Assembly: GCA_013420905.1 (NCBI GenBank)
Contig: JAAXNY010000012.1
Location: forward strand, 1 to 64,000
Reading direction: 5' to 3'
Length of the DNA stretch: 64,000 bases
DNA from: Collybia mongolica
Lineage: Eukaryota > Basidiomycota > Agaricomycetes > Agaricales > Clitocybaceae
The position numbers were made by a program, and so were the translations under genes. Numbering within the stretch: the stretch's first letter is position 1; every line of letters starts with the position of its first letter. The notes beneath the pieces are model-generated. The model was not told the DNA's origin and did not search any database. It saw only the letters and a program-made list of their open reading frames with translations. Positions 31,784-42,546 of the stretch are shown one piece after another.

Positions 31784-31801
31784 CCCTCGCGGTGGGCTCC
31801 A
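31784..31801 (-). other. B2 primer binding site (tRNA type)
   Basis: TGGAGCCCACCGCGAGGG in sense orientation, two bases from the 5' LTR. It matches the PBS of B1 and C. Confidence 0.8.
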
Positions 31802-31803
31802 GA

Positions 31804-33020
31804 TGAAAGGGGGCTCCTGGGCTATAAGTGCGCTGATGCTATGAAATGTAATCCCTTACACACACACACCAAACTTAACAATCAACACACGAACAGTAGG
31901 AATCGCCTGTTTTTGAGTTCGGGTTCAAGTGCTTAGAAACACTAAGCTTTGAATAGTACTAGCCAAAGCCCTTTTCAATGATCTCCCAACGGGTTTGATT
32001 CAGACAAAAGCTTCAACACAGGTTTATAAACCTGCTAGGTATATTTATAATATTTCTCGATCCAATAGACTGGGTACCAAGTGTACGTTCAATTATTAAT
32101 GATCCCAAACGGATCTGTAAGTCCAAGCGACTTATCAAACAATACAGTGCCAAGTGCACTAAGGCCAAGTGCCTAGTAATTCCAACGGACAATACGGTAC
32201 TAAGTTCCAAGTGAACTAAGTTTCTTTAATTCTGTGGTTCTCCAATCAATTCCAATCAAGACACGTTGAAGCAATCTGATCCTTAATTCGGGCACGCAAT
32301 AGTGTTTTAACAAATGTGATTTGTATACTCTATAGTCGCGCGAAGTGGGGGCAAGATTCCTTGCCTTAGCGCTACTCATCTACAGTCTATTTATAATGTA
32401 CAAACTAAATATCATATGGAATTGTAAATTTTACACGGAACCGCGCTCCCGCGCGCCAAGAATCTGTATTCAATACTGACGCGTCTACTACAACTTGGCG
32501 CGCGCGCCATGCGTGCCAATTATGTCGTTTACTGGTTACTTATCAAATATTGAAAGAGCTGGCTAAACTCTTATCAAGTCCCGACCGCGCGCTCTGTTAT
32601 TTAAAACAGCGCGGCACTGTCGTTTACTCCTCCTGATTGTCCTGGTTGCTATTCACGGTGTCCCGTCACTTCCGGTAGTTAACACCAAGTACCCCTGACT
32701 AGGATCGGGTTGTGCAAGTCCCGAATTTACAATTACTTCTCCTATTAATGATGATCCCCGGACTAATGATATCATACTACAACGGTTACTTATGAACTAA
32801 GACACCGAGGTTGTAACCGGGCATGGTGAATAGGACTAATAATAGACCGTACTCATAGTCCTCTGTACTGATAGTGTATTATCCATTAGACCAGTTCACT
32901 CTGATTAGCCGTCTCGGAGCTCGACTCTAATCCTTTATTACCGCTTACTTGGTTATTAGAAATGACACTAATAGCCTTACTTGTTGACTTTATAAGTGCA
33001 AACAATTTCGGGCCCTATCA
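31804..33020 (-). repeat. B2 5' LTR
   Basis: 1,217 bp, apparently identical to 18786-20002. It is followed by CCGG (33021-33024), the second copy of the target duplication, after which the gag-protease frame of element C resumes. Confidence 0.95.
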
Positions 33021-33024
33021 CCGG

Positions 33025-33656
33025 AAGTGCGCAAACACATGAAAGAGGCGACCACAACGCGCAAAGTCCCCAATAACATCACTACCGCAGCCGCCTACGT
33101 CACCACCGACACCCATCAGGTCTTCCAGCAGTCCCTGGAAGCCCCACAAATCGGAAAGCACCTGGTCGTTGCCACGGAATCGCACGCGCTCCGAGCCATC
33201 ACCCCGATCATCGAAGGTCTCCATGAGATTGAATCCATTTTAGATCCCGGCTCCGAAATCGTCGCCATCTCCGAAGCCGTCTGGTTGACGCTCAACCGAA
33301 GTCTTAACCCAATGTACAAGATCTCCCTTACATCGGCGAACCGAACTACCGATACCACCAAGGGTATCGTCGAGAACCTCATGGTCGACGTCCACGGCAT
33401 CAAACTCTATCTCCAGGCTCATGTGATCCACAATCCCGCATACGACATCCTCCTCAGTAGGCCCTTCGACGTTCTCACCGCCTCCCAAGTCAACAACCAT
33501 CGGAACGGCGACCAAACCATCACCATACACGACCCGAACTCCAAGAAAGTCGTCGCATTGCCAACGGTCCGACGCGGCGCTCCTCGGTACAAGCTGCCGC
33601 CGCCCGATTCCATCCACAACAATGACTGCGACCACACTTACCAAGAAAGTTTTTGA
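33025..33656 (+). CDS. Element C Gag-protease, 3' part
   Basis: Continuation of the reading frame interrupted at 18785. The domain is retropepsin-like with ILDPGSEIVAIS at 33240-33275, and YDILLSRPFDVLTAS as the C-terminal strand. As in B, the residue after the catalytic Asp is not Ser/Thr (here Pro). Unlike B, protease is fused to Gag without a frameshift. It ends TTT TGA at 33654-33656, where pol starts in the -1 frame. Confidence 0.85.
33647..33653 (+). promoter_or_regulatory. Candidate -1 site AAGTTTT (PR/pol of C)
   Basis: The protease frame reads A AGT TTT TGA. The -1 frame is open onward as pol, which has no ATG here. The heptamer is not a strict X XXY YYZ but resembles the GGATTTT site used at the same junction in B. 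Confidence 0.45.
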
Positions 33657-36600
33657 ATATCGAGGATTTGAGTAACCCAAACGCTCAAGGAGATTTCCCA
33701 CTCGTCATATCGGCCTTCAAACTGGCCGAGCATATAGATATAAAGGCCGTCCCCGAAATATACGATACCCAGTCCATTCCCGGTTATGCCATCTCCCTCC
33801 GACCCGCTTCCCGAGTAGACACCGAGTCGGCGGACCCACCTCCGCCGACATCTATAGATACCCCTACTCCTCCATTCGTTACTTCTACATCTACTAGTTC
33901 AACAATCGATTCATTTATACCCTATTTCACGTCCGAACCGAAAGCGCGACCGAGCGACTCATTTTATCACCGAACCTCACCGACCGAATCGCCGGATTCG
34001 CCGAGATCACCGAACGCCGAAAGACCTACACTGGTGGGCAAGAAGAAGTACAAGCCCGTGGCTCGTAAAATCAAACCCGTAGGCGCAACTCTGCCCGAAG
34101 AGTTCCGAATAATCCGAAACATCACTGGCGACCCACTCGCCGAACTCCCCACTCTTTCCCCACACACCTCCGACTTCACTCCGACCGGTCGGTACGACGC
34201 CGCCGCCTACGACATCATTGAAGAAAACCATCCACCCGGCTTCCTCACCGACGAGGAACGCCGATTCATGCACAACTTCATGATGAAACACGAACAAGGA
34301 TTTGCCTGGACCGAAAAACAAAAAGGTTCATTCCGATCGGACTTCTTCCCTCCTGTCCGAATGCCGATCATGGAACACGTTCCATGGGTACTCAAAAACA
34401 TGCCGATCCCACCGGGGATCTACGACCAAGTCCTGGACGTTGTCCGTGAAAAGATCGCCGCCGGCGTCTATGAACAATCGAACTCGTCATACAGATCCCG
34501 ATGGTTCACCGTGTTGAAGAAAGCCGCTGGCAAGCTCCGCCTAGTCCACGATCTACAACCACTGAACGCCGTCACCATTCGGGACTCCGGCGTTCCCCCC
34601 TACACCGAACAACTCGCCGAATCATGCGGCGGACGCGCATGTTACGGGCTCCTTGATCTATTCGTCGGTTATGACGAACATGCACTCGCGCTAGAATCCC
34701 GAGACCTCACCACATTCCAAACACCTCTCGGTACTCTCCGCCTCACATGCGTTCCGATGGGATGGTCGAACTCCGTCCCGATCTTCCACGCTGACGTCAC
34801 ATATGTCCTCCAAGACGAGATCCCCGACGTCACCATTCCCTTCCTTGATGACGCACCAGTCAAGGGACCACTCACTCGGTACGAACAAGCAGACGGCACT
34901 TACGAAACCATCGCCGCCAATCCGGGCATTCGCCGCTTCGTCTGGGAACACTTCCAGAACCTCAACCGAATTGTCCAACGGATCCGGTACGTCGGATGTA
35001 CCTGGTCCGGACCGAAGGCATTCCTATGCGTGCCCGAGGCCCTCATCGTCGGCCACATGTGTTGTTACGACGGGCGCCGCGCCGCCGACAGTAAAGTAGC
35101 CAAGATCCGTGATTGGGGTCCCTGCAAGAACCTCTCCGAAGTCCGAGCATTCCTAGGCACTGCCGGACTCATGCGCATCTTCATCAAGAACTTTTCGATG
35201 ATAGCCCGACCGCTCACTCGGCTTACGCGAAAGAACGTCGACTTCGAATTCGGCCCGACAGAGATCGCCGCTCAAGAGGAACTCAAACGAGCAATCATTA
35301 CCTCTCCGGCGGTCAAAGCCATCGACTACCACAGCGACCGAACCGTTTTCCTCTCTGTCGACACTTCATATATCGCAATCGGCTATGTTCTTTCCCAACT
35401 CCTCCCCGACTCCGATACCAAACGATACCCGAGTCGCTTCGGCTCCATCCTTCTCAACGAACGCGAATCCCGATACTCCCAACCGAAGCTCGAACTCTAC
35501 GGACTCTTTCGGAGTCTCCGTGCCACACGCCTATACATCATCGGCGTCAAGAACCTGACTGTCGAAGTCGACGCCAAGTACATCAAAGGCATGTTGAACA
35601 ATCCCGACATCCAACCGAACGCGACGATCAACCGGTGGATTGCCGGAATCCTCCTCTTCGACTTCAAACTCGTCCACGTCCCCAGCACAACACATGGCCC
35701 CGACGGACTCTCTCGTCGGCCCGCGCAGCCCGATGACCCTCCGGAAGAAGAAGATGATTTCGAAGACTGGATCGACCGAGCATACGGTTTCATGCATATG
35801 ATCAATCCCCTGTCGGTTTCACGCGGTCAACGCGTTAGTATGTCACTTCTCACTCTCTCCACGCACGACTCCGAAGCCTACACCTTCAACTATCGACTCG
35901 CCGAACACCAACCACTCCCTCACCGAACAATCATGACCGACTCCATCGACGCGACTCCCGACTTCACTCCGCCGCCGACGCCGCCTGACACTGAAGTAGC
36001 AATTCCCCGAAACGCTCAACAAGACAAAGCAGACCTCAGACTCAACACTGTCGTAGCCCTCCTCCGAGACCTCAAGCGGCCCGACGGCATCACCGAACAG
36101 AACTTCAAGACGCTCCTCCGATACGCTCAACAGTTCTTTATGAAGGGTAAAGTATTATGGCGTAAGAACTTTCACGGATTTCATAAAGTTGTCATACCGC
36201 CGCTACGACGGCTACCGTTGATCATCGAAGCTCACGACTTCGTTGGTCATCGGGGTCTCTATCCGACGCGTTCACACCTCGTCGTCCGTTTCTGGTGGCC
36301 GTCTCTCCAAGCCGATGTCAAGTGGTTTGTGGATTCTTGCCACATCTGCCAAACCCGACAGACGCGACAAATTAATATACCGCCGGTAGTTGCTATGCCT
36401 GCCCCCCTGTTCCGCAAAGTCTACATTGACACGATGATGCTACCGAGGGCAGGCGGCTTCCGATACGTGGTACATGCCCGATGTTCTCTTTCTTCTTATC
36501 CCGAAGCCCGCATGTTACGTTCCGAGAACCATGAGACAATTGCTGACTTTATTTTCCAAGAAATCATTTGCAGGTGGGGAGCCCTCTCCGAAATGGTCAC

Positions 36601-37418
36601 CGACAATGGCGGCCCTTTCGTCAAAGCCGCGAAGTACCTCACCGAGCGGTACAAGATCAAGCACATACCGGTATCCGGGTACAACGCCCGAGCCAACGGC
36701 CTGGTGGAACGCAAACACTGGGACCTCCGACAAGTCCTCTACAAGATCGCCGACGGAGACGAGAAGAAATGGCACTGAGGATTCTATTCGGCGCTCTGGG
36801 CCGAACGCATCACGCCAACTCGGACATTGGGGTACAGTCCCTATTTCGCTGCTCACGGTATCCATCCCATACTCCCCTTCGACATCGACGAGGCGACCTA
36901 CCTCCTTCCCCCTCCTGACGCATTGCTCACCTCCGAAGATCTCCTCGCCCGACGCGCGCGCCAGTTGCAACGCCGAAAAGAAGACATCGAAGACCTCCGG
37001 CACCGAGTTCACCGTGCCCGCCAACAACACATGCACCGATTCTCGGAGGCACACGCTACAAAGATTAAAAAACTTCAACTTCGCCCGCGGCGCACTCGTA
37101 CTCATCCGGAACACCAAAATCGAAAAATCTCTAGACCGAAAAATGCGACCCCGGTACCTCGGTCCCTACGTTGTCGTATCCCGCAATCGCGGCGGGGCTT
37201 ATATTGTAGCAGACTTGGATGGTACGGTGCTAGCATCGCCGATCGGCGCTTTCCGTGTCATCCCGTATTATGCCCGAACCACTATCCCCACCAATGACCT
37301 TTTCGAGAAAATCGACATCTCTCGCGCCGAACTTCGGCGCCGCGAAACGTTGGACGAACCAGATGAAGAATTCCTCGGTACTGACTTCGACGACGAAGAT
37401 GAACAGGAGGAACAATGA
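33653..37418 (+). pseudogene. pol: Element C Pol, broken by TGA and frameshift
   Basis: The first 1041 codons encode a Ser/Thr/Pro-rich N terminus; reverse transcriptase with FLDD at residues 397-400 (instead of YIDD); RNase H ([24 protein letters not shown]); and the integrase finger (HDFVGHRGLYPTRSH ... CHICQ) with the DDE core (YIDTMML, TDNGGPF, GLVERKHWDLRQ). An in-frame TGA lies at 36776-36778. The same frame then continues with YSALWAERITPTRTLGYSPYF, which aligns with B2. Near 37064-37070, in an A run, the frame shifts. The remaining C terminus (FARGALVLIRNTKIEK ... DEQEEQ) is read in another frame to 37418. Confidence 0.9.
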
Positions 37419-37699
37419 TCACTAAACACCTCAACATCGCCCACCAAGTTCGTCATCTACGAACCATCTATCAAAAATCCTTCGAAAAACTCAATTGCGC
37501 CGCCGCCGTACATACCGCCGGCACCATACATCATAGGTCGCCGCCGTCGCTCGGACTTTGTATCAAAGTCCGAGGGACAATTATCTCCCTCTATCTTATT
37601 CACACTGATTTACCAAGAAGACTAATATATATATATTTAAAAGGCGTGACAATCTAAATATATTCTAAAGACATGTCCGCCGAACGATACCACTGCCGC
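37419..37699. other. Element C: pol / antisense gene spacer
   Basis: A short AT-rich stretch with an (AT)n run near 37624-37636, between the convergent ends of pol and the antisense gene. It is probably the 3' end region for both transcripts. No gene is supported. Confidence 0.5.
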
Positions 37700-39843
37700 C
37701 TATCGACTCCCAGACGCGACCCTATTCCTCTCCTCGATCTTCCTCTCCAAAGCGGCTTTCGCATCATGCAAGGCCGCCAGCATCGTATACTCAACGTCCA
37801 TGTCGCATTCGATCTCTTCAATCCGACCCAGGATCCGGGAAAGCTGGCGTTCCGCGCTTCCGATCCTATTGTCCAAATCCAATGTCGAGACCAAATGGCT
37901 TGCGACCGGGTGCCCGTGCAGTCCTAACCCCTGGCTTTGAGCTGACCGAACAGGCGTCCACAAGGGTTCGGCAACAGACGTCCTCCGACGGGCCGTCCTC
38001 CGTGTAGTCTTAGCTCTTTCGATCTTAACCGCGACCTTGTCTGTTGATCCGACGCCGTCCTCATCATCCTCCAACTCGTCGCTCTCCTTGTCATCCGCCG
38101 ATGCCTCCGGGTCCACGACTTCTATCGCCGGTGTCACAGCTTCCAGTTTCCCTTCCACCGGCGCCGCAGTCTTTCTGGCCAGCTTCGCCTTTGACCGAAT
38201 AACCTCCAACCCGTCGTCATCCACCGTCACCGACCGGCTCGTACCTTGGGACTTCAAAGTTGCCTTCGGTGCCGTCTTCCCCTTCCCTTTTACCTTGCCT
38301 TTCACCTCAGGATTGTCTTGTTCCGCTACGAACGCCGAGCACCTCTGTTTGCGTTTCTTGCACATGTAACAGACACCTCCCGGTGGGCCGCCACACATCA
38401 AAACCTTCGACGCGCGGCAACTAGCGCATCTGTCCGGGTACATCTACAATAAGCAAAGTCAATATCTTCCTTTAATAGGGACGCTTTATCACACACCTTG
38501 TCACTCGGGACCCGAGTGTTCAAAACGTACAAAACAAAAGAATCAAGGTGCGCTTTCGGCGCTGACTCCTGATCCTCGTAGAAGTATTCGACGGCTTTCG
38601 CCTCCTCGATGCGCCGTTGGTCATTACTAATCGTCCTCGCCACCCGGGGGATCTTCCTCGCCTTTCCACCTTTCACCGCCGAAGAGCCCGCAGCCTCGTC
38701 CTCATCTATCTCCATTTCCCCTTCCGCATCATCGTCATCCGGTATGTCGATCGCCTCCGGTTCCACGGTGGGAGCACTCCTTCCACTCAGAAATGCCTCG
38801 GAGCGCGGAGGCACCGACACCTCTAGCTGCAATCGCGACTCCGTCCGCGCTTGCTTGGTTTTCTTGAGGGAACCCGGTGGAGACGTAGCCGTTCGCTTCC
38901 TTTCGATCCGTTGCGCCTTGGAAGGAGTTGTCGGTTCCTCGTCCTCGCTGGTATCGATCGTGGGTTTGCTGACGATGCCACGGCGCGCAGCCGGGCGACG
39001 GGCCATTGTAGACTGCGAACCGGTATCCTTCCCTTCCAGTCCAGTAACCACAACTTCTTTTCTAACCACCGCCGTCGAAGCCCCACCAATGCTCCTTCCA
39101 ATCCTGCTAGTCGACATCATCGCAATTGGACGCGGTTGGGGACGCTCAGACGCCGGCGTTTTGACCATGTCCCGTCCCGACGATTCGGACCCTCCAAATG
39201 TACCACTTCTTTCTCGAGCTTCACCCTCCACCGCCTTCTGTTTCCCCGCTCTGACGGCGGCCCGAACTTCGCGTTCGTCCTCGGCATCTTCGTCTCGTAC
39301 CGCCGCCGGCGTCGTCTTCGGGCGTGCTACCGCCGAACTGGTCATCTCCCGTTCTTCCGTGACCTCCATCGCATCTTCCCTACCCTCCGCCGGACGTGAA
39401 CTTTTCTTCGGACTTCCATCCCTCATTTCTATCTCCTCTGGTGCCAAGGCATCCTCAGTAGTCACCGGCCCATCGTCAACCGGATTTGAATCCAACCACA
39501 CGGCGTATGGGACACCCAGAATGCGCCAGGTTTCGGTGATATGCGTCCGGATCCATGAGTGGAACTTCCCAATTTGCACCTTCAGGTCGACGTCCGTTAG
39601 CACTTTCGCGCGCGTAAGATGGTCGATCTTCTCCTACAAAGCTCCCTCGGTCACTAGGAACCAAATAATAGAAATAAAATCTCCACTCACCTTGGCCTTC
39701 ACCAGCCGTTTTGCCTTCAAAAACGCCAAGATCCCGTTCTCCGTCTCTTCCACAACTGCGTCATCGAGACCGAATCCACTCGCGTCGAGCATCCCTTGCA
39801 CATAGGCGAGGTCACCATTGAAGTCCGGAGCGGGGGTCGACAT
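37700..39843 (-). CDS. Element C antisense gene: Zn2Cys6-like cluster protein
   Basis: Predicted 677-aa protein. Exons on the minus strand: 39843-39691, 39633-38497, 38443-37700. The introns are 57 and 53 nt, start GTGAGT and GTGTGT, and are both phase 0. Exon 1 plus early exon 2 form a helical N terminus. A long Ser/Thr/Glu-rich disordered region with basic KTKQAR/ERKRT stretches follows. Exon 3 opens with MYP and then CX2CX7CX7CX2CX6C (CASC ... CYMC ... C), a Zn(II)2Cys6-like cluster followed by Lys-rich sequence. The end is coiled-coil (ERQLSRILGRIEEIE). It occupies the same antisense position as in B2 and has the same intron placement before the cluster. The frame is intact although pol is broken. 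Function unknown; nuclear DNA-binding is inferred. Confidence 0.82.
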
Positions 39844-40600
39844 GTTGAAGTAGTAAAGACTAAAGGGTAAAAAATGGCAAAGTCGAACACGCGATCACGC
39901 GTCGAGTCCCCACTAGCCACGTTTCCAAGAGTCCCCGTGCTTTGCGCACGTGGGATCGATCACACCCCTGATCCAGCAAATAAACGAAAATCTTACCAGT
40001 TGATCCACGCCGCCGGTCTCTCAAAACGCCGCCGCCGTTTATCAAGTAACCCGTGCCGCCGCCGCCGCCTTGACTCCCTCCCGCCGATGTCGACTACCTT
40101 TCGAACAACACCGACGCCTCCTCCGTTTCCCCTACATAGAATCCTCTGTTTCATTTTATCAGCCGCCTATTTCATTACTGTCGTCCTTTCTTTACCAAGC
40201 TCCGCTCAATCTCCAATCCTCATCTCACATATTTTATGTATTTTGATTTTTTTTAGTTTTTCTTTGATTCATCCTGATTTTATTTATCATGGACTTGTCT
40301 CTTTCGATCTGTCTATCCAATCACCGAATGCTTCCGCCCTCTCGACGGTCCCGCCATCGACTCCTATGGTCACCGATCCATCATTTCCCAACACCTACAA
40401 TCACCTTTAGGACGACGGCGCTGCCTCCACCCAGCTATTTTACGTGATCTCCGACAAGCGGGTACACTCATGAAGATCACCTTCCAGGCGAGATCTACAT
40501 TTCCGTGATGCTTCATAAATTACCGCCGATCGCCTTCGGGACGACGCCGCCATTTCTTCCGCCGAACCCCGATTACCCGTGGACGGTCAATTTTCAGTCC
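39844..40600. other. Element C spacer before the 3' LTR
   Basis: About 760 bp upstream of the antisense gene. It includes a CACGTG palindrome near 39947-39952, CGCCGCCGC clusters near 40030-40070 and a T-rich block near 40245-40265. It probably contains the antisense promoter. A plus-strand open frame (39874-40410) with hydrophobic stretches is not supported by any motif. Confidence 0.45.
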
Positions 40601-40608
40601 GAGGGAGA
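40601..40608 (+). other. Element C polypurine tract
   Basis: GAGGGAGA directly before the 3' LTR. It matches the B2 tract in position and type and places the antisense gene inside the element. Confidence 0.7.
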
Positions 40609-41527
40609 TGACAAGCATGGCCTCGCTCCATGCGTGTCAAACGGTCTTTTCCTTAACTGCACCATGACCTAGGAAATCCCCACTACCGAGTAAACATGCG
40701 CCGCCGCCGAGATCATACGGAATAACCACCGCCGGTCCCATATCACGAGTTCGCCGCCGCCGAAGTATTGACTCTCACCGAACATCATGCCGACCGCTTT
40801 CCTCAACGATTCCCGCCGTGGCTCCATCGCCGCCGCCGCCGCCGGATATCCCTTCGTCGATCGCGCCGCCGACCACCGACTCCGAAGTCACGTCTTCATG
40901 TTCCTTCAACATGTACGTATCGTTGGTATGGCCACACCGACGTGCCCGGTGGGCACAGACACCAAAGTATAGAGTCCGCCTTGTAGTATGAAACATAACG
41001 ACGCATTCCCACACCGACCCTGTATCTAATTTATCTATCTCCTCCTTCATGTTTCCTTGGTCACATCTGTAGACACAGACTCCGGCCTAGGGTACAACTT
41101 TTAGTATAAATACCTCTGTATTTTACTTACTTGACAGATATCAACTACCTTCTCTCTCTCTCTCTCTCTCTCTACGGAGCTCTCGCTCTCTTATAAGACG
41201 CGTCCGAACTTTGCACCAAAGTTGCATCCCGCACCGAACCCGTTACGCCGAACGCTCGGACATCGCACCGCTGAGTCCTGTTCACCGTACAGTCGTACTG
41301 CGTCGCCGACCGACGCGCCTCCGAAGTTGTGACCACCGACTCCGACAATCTCCGACCCCCTTCACACCTGCCGTCTGACACCATTCTCCGGTATATTCCC
41401 ATTGCCTTTGCTACGCTGATCTTCGCTCTTTCTGCATAGGAATTCCTCTATTATTTTACAACTAGAGGCCCGCTCGGAGTTACAAGTCTGACGACTTAAC
41501 ACACTCCCAGTGAACTCGGTACTGTCA
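40609..41527 (+). repeat. Element C 3' LTR
   Basis: 919 bp, near-identical to 15729-16647. It is followed by CCGC (41528-41531), the second target copy, and then by the in-frame continuation of the DIRS-type gag. Confidence 0.95.
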
Positions 41528-41531
41528 CCGC

Positions 41532-42546
41532 AGACCCCCTCAACAAGAAAACCCTCCTTTTATACCAAGGTGAACAATGGAGAATATGGCACTTTGCAAA
41601 CGAAGGTTCCGGCATTAAGTACAACTTATCTGAAATCAACGAGCAACTCCTCCGTGATACCAAGGACAAGCTCTACTGGGCGATGTGCCATCGGAGAGAC
41701 GAAGAGCGGGAAAACAACGTAAGAACCTAACCCCCCCTGTCATAACGAACCCACAACTAACTGTTCCTCCTCACCCCCTCCCACTACGCCTCTCTCCAAT
41801 CTTCCATCTCACCTCACGCTCGTTTCCCCCTTTTTTGCTCCATGCATGCCACCCACGCACATCATCCCTTGCCCACGTGCATACCACCGTCGCCCAACAC
41901 ACGTGACTCTTGCTCAATGCATGCAACTCATCTTGCTCAATGCATGCCACATTTCTTGCGCAACGCATGCCACTCCTTGCTCAAATGCATGCCACCTCAC
42001 CTCACGCACACTGTCACCCTTCAGTTCCGAAGGACATCAGAGCGTACCAACCACCACCATCTGCCTCGTCACGGCGGCCAACCTCCTGACACACAAGGCT
42101 ACGACACTCGCAGACATTCCCATTCCCCCCCACGGAGACGTTCCCGATCTCCTCCGCGCAGACGATCACGTTCCCCTTCCCGCAGGAAATCGCGCTCCCC
42201 AGACCAACGAACACGATTCCCAAAACATACTTCATCTTCCAAGATCAAGCAGGATTTTCGGCTGAGCGCAAGTGGAAAGCCCCTCTCCACTTGCACAATC
42301 TGCCTGGGCCGCCACAAACACAACGTCCGCGAATGCAATGCGACAACCCTCTGGGATGGGAGCCCCTCAGCCTCGAAACATGTCGACAAAGACATCTTTC
42401 TCCGCAGCCCCAACACACAGCTTTGCCTCGACTGGCAGAGAGAACAGCGCTGCCCCTCTGGGAGACACGACAGCCGCCATCGTTGCTCCGGCTGCGGAGA
42501 TGCTCAGCATGGCGCCCAGACATGTCCTCGAGCGCAGAAAGACTAA
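41532..42546 (+). pseudogene. DIRS-type Gag, 3' part with intron
   Basis: The frame continuing from 15728 encodes ADPLNKKTLLLYQGEQW...HRRDEERENN to 41718. A 306-nt GT...AG intron (41719-42024) is followed in phase 0 by FRRTSERTNHHHLPRH. An SR-like stretch with repeated RRRSRSP/SPPRRR units comes next. Then come two cysteine motifs: CTICLGRHKHNVREC, and a longer CLDWQREQRC...HRCSGCGDAQHGAQTC typical of DIRS-type Gag proteins. It ends at TAA before 42547, overlapping RT in another frame. RNA binding is the expected role. Confidence 0.7.
41835..42000 (+). repeat. Degenerate ATGCATGCCAC tandem repeat
   Basis: Four to five imperfect copies of a ~22-25 bp unit with the core TTGCTCAATGCATGCCAC. They lie entirely within the proposed 306-nt intron of the DIRS-type gag. 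A local minisatellite expansion could explain why this intron is much longer than others in the window. Confidence 0.65.

Larger units (their letters stand above)
18786..33020 (-). mobile_element. Ty3/gypsy element B2, complete, two antisense genes
   Basis: A full-length 14,235-bp minus-strand element with 1,217-bp LTRs that I could not distinguish by reading, so it is very young. The target duplication is CCGG (18782-18785 and 33021-33024) in the gag of element C. In its own sense: LTR, tRNA-type PBS, gag, protease ORF, pol, a 4.6-kb stretch with two spliced genes on the opposite strand, purine tract GGGGGAGA, LTR. The purine tract abuts the 3' LTR beyond the antisense genes. They therefore lie within the reverse-transcribed unit and are not a later insertion beside it. 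gag, PR and pol are all open. Confidence 0.95.
15729..41527 (+). mobile_element. Ty3/gypsy element C with antisense gene
   Basis: A plus-strand retrotransposon of about 11.56 kb once the nested B2 (14,235 bp plus one 4-bp TSD) is subtracted. It has 919-bp LTRs (15729-16647 and 40609-41527) that differ at about three sites, and a 4-bp target duplication CCGC (15725-15728 and 41528-41531). Order: LTR, tRNA-type PBS, gag with zinc knuckle fused in frame to a protease domain, pol, an antisense spliced gene (37700-39843, minus strand), purine tract, LTR. pol carries a TGA and a frameshift, so the copy is defective although the LTRs are young. It is inserted in a DIRS-type gag gene. Confidence 0.93.

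Noticed and set aside
39874..40410. 178-codon plus-strand frame with hydrophobic stretches before the 3' LTR of C (envelope-like?)
   Set aside because: Pyrimidine-rich DNA gives Leu/Ile/Phe-rich translation by chance. There is no signal peptide-plus-ectodomain layout and no counterpart in B2.
41835..42000. ATGCATGCCAC repeats as a CRISPR-like array
   Set aside because: Units are imperfect, spacers are not unique, and the context is a eukaryotic retroelement intron.
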